Below are positions 5,395 through 5,484 of a stretch of DNA of 5,484 bases, piece after piece. The stretch's first letter is position 1. Each line of letters opens with the position of its first letter. Position numbers and translations under genes: made by a program. Below the pieces are notes generated by a model, which made no database searches, was not told where the DNA came from, and was given only the letters and a program-made list of their open reading frames with translations. The stretch comes from Candidatus Bathyarchaeota archaeon (GTDB lineage: Archaea; Thermoproteota; Bathyarchaeia; 40CM-2-53-6; FEN-987). The stretch covers positions 1 to 5,484 of the forward strand of contig JAHFFU010000089.1 in the NCBI GenBank assembly GCA_023247835.1, read 5' to 3'.

Positions 5395-5484
5395 ACTAAC
5401 ACAAAACTCGTGTGCCATTTTCAGCACTGGCCCTAGATGGCAAAAAGCTTCCGCTAGATGTGTTACCCTCCATTGGAGAATGAG

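Noticed and set aside
5378..5484. A gene in the last 107 bases (ATG at 5480, or minus-strand frames entering from the right)
   Set aside because: More than one frame is open on both strands over so short a length, the ATG at 5480 has GGAG only 1 nt away, and no translation is recognisable.
1..5484. CRISPR array, insertion sequence, prophage or toxin-antitoxin content
   Set aside because: No spaced direct repeats, terminal inverted repeats, transposase, phage or toxin-like proteins were seen on reading; every long frame is a recognised core-type gene.

Overview
The window looks archaeal and chromosomal. The clearest markers are a full-length class I release factor of the aRF1/eRF1 type (NIKS, YxCxxxF and GGQ motifs), an archaeal-type UMP kinase, and a TATA box (TATATAAA) placed about 30 bp ahead of the expected transcript start of the release factor gene. 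Base composition is close to even and TTG start codons recur. I cannot place the lineage firmly. A TACK-group archaeon such as a Bathyarchaeia- or Nitrososphaeria-like organism would fit, but that is a guess from overall protein flavour, not from an alignment.

Layout from left to right. (1) A minus-strand pair: a membrane-embedded site-2-type zinc protease with a PDZ domain (103-1275), followed 4 nt later by the first 32 codons of a gene leaving the window at base 1. That second gene starts with a CxxC...CxxC zinc finger like those at the N-terminus of the TtuA/NcsA/Ncs6 tRNA 2-thiolation enzymes. (2) Divergently, cutA (1333-1653, plus), with a hairpin over its stop codon, then a possible 48-aa small protein with a TTG start (1769-1915, plus). 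(3) A minus-strand operon transcribed right to left: pyrH (UMP kinase, TTG start, 2225-2902), then a 92-aa winged-helix DNA-binding protein (1934-2212) whose ribosome binding site overlaps the pyrH stop codon. (4) Divergent from pyrH, prf1 (aRF1, 3016-4278, plus). (5) A 142-bp gap with a good TATA box, a long possible leader and a short reading frame rich in Ile, Val and Leu codons, then a PLP-dependent threonine/serine dehydratase (4421-5377, plus). The last 107 bases hold no gene I can assign.

Functionally this is a set of core genes rather than one pathway: translation termination, pyrimidine nucleotide phosphorylation, tRNA thiolation (inferred), membrane proteolysis, metal/PII-like CutA, and amino-acid deamination. 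I see no phage, insertion sequence, CRISPR array, toxin-antitoxin pair or tRNA/rRNA gene, and no evidence of an undescribed multi-gene system. The points most worth a second look are the two small reading frames (1769-1915 and the leader frame at 4324-4410), the overlapping start signals of prf1, the coupled pyrH/winged-helix pair, and the dehydratase residues that separate it from serine racemases.
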